From assembly GCA_964632995.1 (NCBI GenBank), contig CAZWDL010000149.1, positions 1 to 15,340 of the forward strand: DNA of 15,340 nt, written 5' to 3'. Made by a program: the position numbers and the translations under genes. The stretch comes from CAZWDL01 sp964632995. GTDB taxonomy: Bacteria > Bacteroidota > Bacteroidia > Chitinophagales > Saprospiraceae. Under the pieces are notes generated by a model. It saw only the letters and a list, made by a program, of their open reading frames with translations, did no database searches and had not been told where the DNA came from. Shown in pieces: positions 13,007-15,340 of the stretch. Every line of letters begins with the position of its first letter. The stretch's first letter is position 1.

Positions 13007-15340
13007 ATGCGTACCTTTTTATTAACCTTATTGATCAGCCTGAGTACTTTACTTTCCGCACAGGAAGACCTGACCGTTATGGTCATCAATTATAAAACCG
13101 ATCGTCCCGTAGAGGGTATTGAAGTATTGCTGCGCAACGAAGCGCGGGGTATTGAAAAAAAACAGACAACCGATGTCCAGGGCCGCGCCGTCTTCCGCTC
13201 CCTGCCTGTGGTGAATGGTTACCGGGTTCTGGTGCGGGAATCGAAGGATTATCTCGATGCCCAATCCGGATTGATCGACGTGCGCTCCAACGAGAGCCCT
13301 ACCGTGCCACTCGCTCTCTTCGAACAAACCACCGTCGACCTCTCGGAGGTAGTGGTCACCGCTGCCGAAGGTACTATCAACCGCAGCGACGCCGAAGTAT
13401 CCTTCGAACTGGAACAACGAGAGATCGAAGCCATTCCCGTGGAAGGACGCGACATTACCCAGGTGCTCTACCGCCTGCCCAACGTGTCGCGTGCGACAGG
13501 TTTCTATCCCGAAGCGCCCAACGTGAGCATCAACGGCGCCAACTCCTTGTTTACCAGCTACCTCATCGACGGGCTCGACAACAACGAGCGCTTCCTCGGC
13601 GGGCAGAAGTTCGCCATCCCCAGCGGCTTCACCAAAAACGTAACGGTGCTGACCAACAACTACTCCGCCGAGTACGGGCTGACGGCCAACGGCGTCATCA
13701 ACATCACTACCCGCTCAGGTTCTAACGACTTTACCGGCGAAGCCTTCTTCCTCACCCGGCCGGGCTCGGTCCTGGATGTCGACAGCGGCTTTCCACAGCG
13801 CGACCTGTCGGGCAATCTCGTCAAGGAAGGCTTCGCCCGCTATCAGGGCGGCGTGGCCCTGGGCGGCCCCATCGTGAAGGACCAGACCTTCTTCTACGTC
13901 GATCTGGAGCACACCACTGATCTGAAAGATAATTTTCTCGGCTCTCCCCTACTCGACGGGCAGGCTACCATTCCCGGACAGAACAACTTCACCTACCTGT
14001 CGGGCAAGATCGATCACAATTGGAATTCCAATTTCCGCACCAGCGTCCGCGCCAACGTGGGACTGGTCAATATCGAGCGACAGGGCGGCGGCCTCGACGG
14101 CGGCAGCGCCTTCCCCTCCGCCGGCAGCATCCAGGACCGCAACTCGGTGCTCATCGCCGCCAAGAACACCTACGTCGGCCGCAATTTCAGTACCCAGACC
14201 AACATTCAGTACGCCCGCTTCCGCTGGAATTACGGCCGGCCGATCAACGGTGACAGTCCTCAGGCCACGGTGCTGGACCCCTCGGAAAACGTTATCGCTG
14301 TGCTGGGCCACCCCGGTTTCGTTTTTGACGAACTGGAAAACACCTGGCAGTTCCAGCAGAAGTTCCGCTACTACGCCGACCGGCACACCTTCAAGGCCGG
14401 GGTCGGGCTCATCAGCGGCGACCACCAGCTCTTCGGTGGCGGCAACGTCAACGGCAACTACACCGTCAAACTGACCGATGAGCAAATCAACCAGGTAAAA
14501 GCGCTTGGCAAGGGGCCCGATCTCAATGTGACGGACATTCCCGAAGACGCCGAAGTGATCAACTACGCGGTAGAACTGCGTCCCACATCCTTCGGCGCCC
14601 GCCAGAACATCTACTCGGCCTTCATCGAAGACCAATGGTCGGTCACCAATCGGCTCGATCTGACCCTGGGTTTGCGCTATGATTACGATGACCTCTCGCG
14701 CGGCGGAGGTTCGGAAGGGGATTACAACAACTTCGCCCCTCGTCTTAACTTTAATTACAAAATTGGCCGCCGCAGCGTCATCCGCGGCGGCTACGGCATT
14801 TTCTATGATAAGATCCCTTATACCATCTACAGCGACGCGTTGCAGCAGAACTCTACCGGCGCCCACTACCGCGCCCAGCTGCAGGAACTGATCGACCTCG
14901 GCGTACTACCCGCCGATACCGACATCGATCAGATCACCTTCGACGGCAACCTCACCGGATTTACCAGCGACACCAAATACCTGGAAGGACCTTCCTTCGA
15001 AGACCTGCAGGATCAGCGCGAGATGGTATTCAGCAATGAGCGGCGCATCCTGAATCCCAACGGTTATGACAACCCCTACACCCATCAGTTTGCCCTGGGC
15101 TACCAGCTGCAGATCAGTAACAAGAGCCTTTTCTACGTCGACCTGGTGCACAACCAGTCGTACCAGCTCTTTCGCCTGCGCAACTTGAATGCCGCCGAAC
15201 CCTACGACATTACCCGGGAGGAGGTGGAGAACAATGACCCGGCCTCCCTGGTCCGTCCCTCCGCCGAGGCCGACGCCACCCGGCCCATCGCCATCATCGA
15301 CGGCGCCGCCATCATCGACGGCGAGCGCCTCACGGGAGTA
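13007..15340 (+). CDS. Oar-like TonB-dependent receptor, 3' truncated by window end
   Basis: An open frame of 778 codons with no stop before the window edge, encoding an outer-membrane receptor. It has a signal peptide (MRTFLLTLLISLSTLLSA, then QED). A carboxypeptidase-regulatory-like beta-sandwich follows at ~20-108, then SEVVVTAAEG (113-122). The plug (~125-240) has NVSINGANSLFTSYLIDGLD and ends GVINITTRSGSN. Barrel strands then show GGVALGGPIVKDQTFFYVD, WSVTNRLDLTLGLRYDYDD and VIRGGYGIFYDKIPY, all typical of the Oar group rather than classical SusC. Such receptors import or display large ligands powered by TonB; the ligand is unknown. No SusD partner is visible, but the downstream side is outside the window. 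The ATG at 13007 gives a complete signal peptide. The coding region becomes more GC-rich after the first ~100 codons. Oar proteins are usually ~1000 aa or longer, so a substantial part is missing. Confidence 0.93.
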   Translation, partial: MRTFLLTLLISLSTLLSAQEDLTVMVINYKTDRPVEGIEVLLRNEARGIEKKQTTDVQGRAVFRSLPVVNGYRVLVRESKDYLDAQSGLIDVRSNESPTVPLALFEQTTVDLSEVVVTAAEGTINRSDAEVSFELEQREIEAIPVEGRDITQVLYRLPNVSRATGFYPEAPNVSINGANSLFTSYLIDGLDNNERFLGGQKFAIPSGFTKNVTVLTNNYSAEYGLTANGVINITTRSGSNDFTGEAFFLTRPGSVLDVDSGFPQRDLSGNLVKEGFARYQGGVALGGPIVKDQTFFYVDLEHTTDLKDNFLGSPLLDGQATIPGQNNFTYLSGKIDHNWNSNFRTSVRANVGLVNIERQGGGLDGGSAFPSAGSIQDRNSVLIAAKNTYVGRNFSTQTNIQYARFRWNYGRPINGDSPQATVLDPSENVIAVLGHPGFVFDELENTWQFQQKFRYYADRHTFKAGVGLISGDHQLFGGGNVNGNYTVKLTDEQINQVKALGKGPDLNVTDIPEDAEVINYAVELRPTSFGARQNIYSAFIEDQWSVTNRLDLTLGLRYDYDDLSRGGGSEGDYNNFAPRLNFNYKIGRRSVIRGGYGIFYDKIPYTIYSDALQQNSTGAHYRAQLQELIDLGVLPADTDIDQITFDGNLTGFTSDTKYLEGPSFEDLQDQREMVFSNERRILNPNGYDNPYTHQFALGYQLQISNKSLFYVDLVHNQSYQLFRLRNLNAAEPYDITREEVENNDPASLVRPSAEADATRPIAIIDGAAIIDGERLTGV

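Noticed and set aside
13949..14866. 305-codon - strand frame antisense to the TonB receptor
   Set aside because: Repetitive Val/Ala/Gly/Glu composition typical of an antisense shadow; the + strand encodes clear receptor motifs throughout.
1..15340. CRISPR array, insertion sequence, tRNA or rRNA
   Set aside because: No regularly spaced repeats, transposase frame with terminal repeats, cloverleaf or rRNA core sequence was seen.

Overview
The window looks like a chromosomal segment of a Bacteroidota bacterium, probably of the Saprospiria/Lewinella type. Supporting signs are a protein with a type IX secretion (T9SS) C-terminal sorting domain, an Oar-like TonB-dependent receptor, a fused isobutyryl-CoA mutase, a BlaI/M56 pair, start codons without obvious Shine-Dalgarno sequences, and promoter-like TAnnTTTG (-7) and TTG (-33) boxes. 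The taxon is an inference. No mobile element, CRISPR array, tRNA or rRNA was seen.

Layout. A 41-codon tail of an unrecognised gene (+) ends at 127 and is followed by a stem-loop terminator. icmF (-, 239-3625) converges on it. Between icmF and a divergent patatin-like phospholipase gene (+, 3932-4690) lies a 29-bp near-perfect palindrome plus a third half-site just upstream of the icmF start. A 377-bp spacer with a possible gene remnant follows, then pgeF (-, 5068-5859). A 450-bp spacer rich in stem-loops comes next, then a blaI/blaR1-type regulatory pair with a coiled-coil tail ORF (-, 6312-8634). Upstream of blaI are three 16-bp operators laid over a recognisable promoter. Next come a secreted T9SS-sorted protein (-, 8853-9908) and an MltD-like lytic transglycosylase with LysM (-, 10140-11282). 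A 709-bp gap separates these from a DUF2064/GT-A-like gene (+, 11992-12720) and an Oar-like TonB-dependent receptor (+, 13007 to beyond the window end).

How the genes relate. Most appear to be single-gene transcripts with their own spacers. The clear operon is blaI-blaR1: the BlaI stop overlaps the M56 start by one base, and the operators indicate autoregulation. The M56 gene carries an in-frame TAG at codon 18, exactly where the family's conserved GW-TLLHSLWQ motif has Trp. Its coiled-coil C-terminus is continued in another frame by the next ORF, as if one A had been lost from an AAAA run. So the sensor is either decaying, subject to recoding or re-initiation, or affected by sequence error. 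PgeF and the MltD-like enzyme both act in peptidoglycan metabolism, but they are not co-transcribed with the sensor pair.

Best candidates for a second look: the disrupted M56 sensor with its unusual coiled-coil tail, the palindromic site in front of icmF, and mutually exclusive leader hairpins in front of the TonB receptor.
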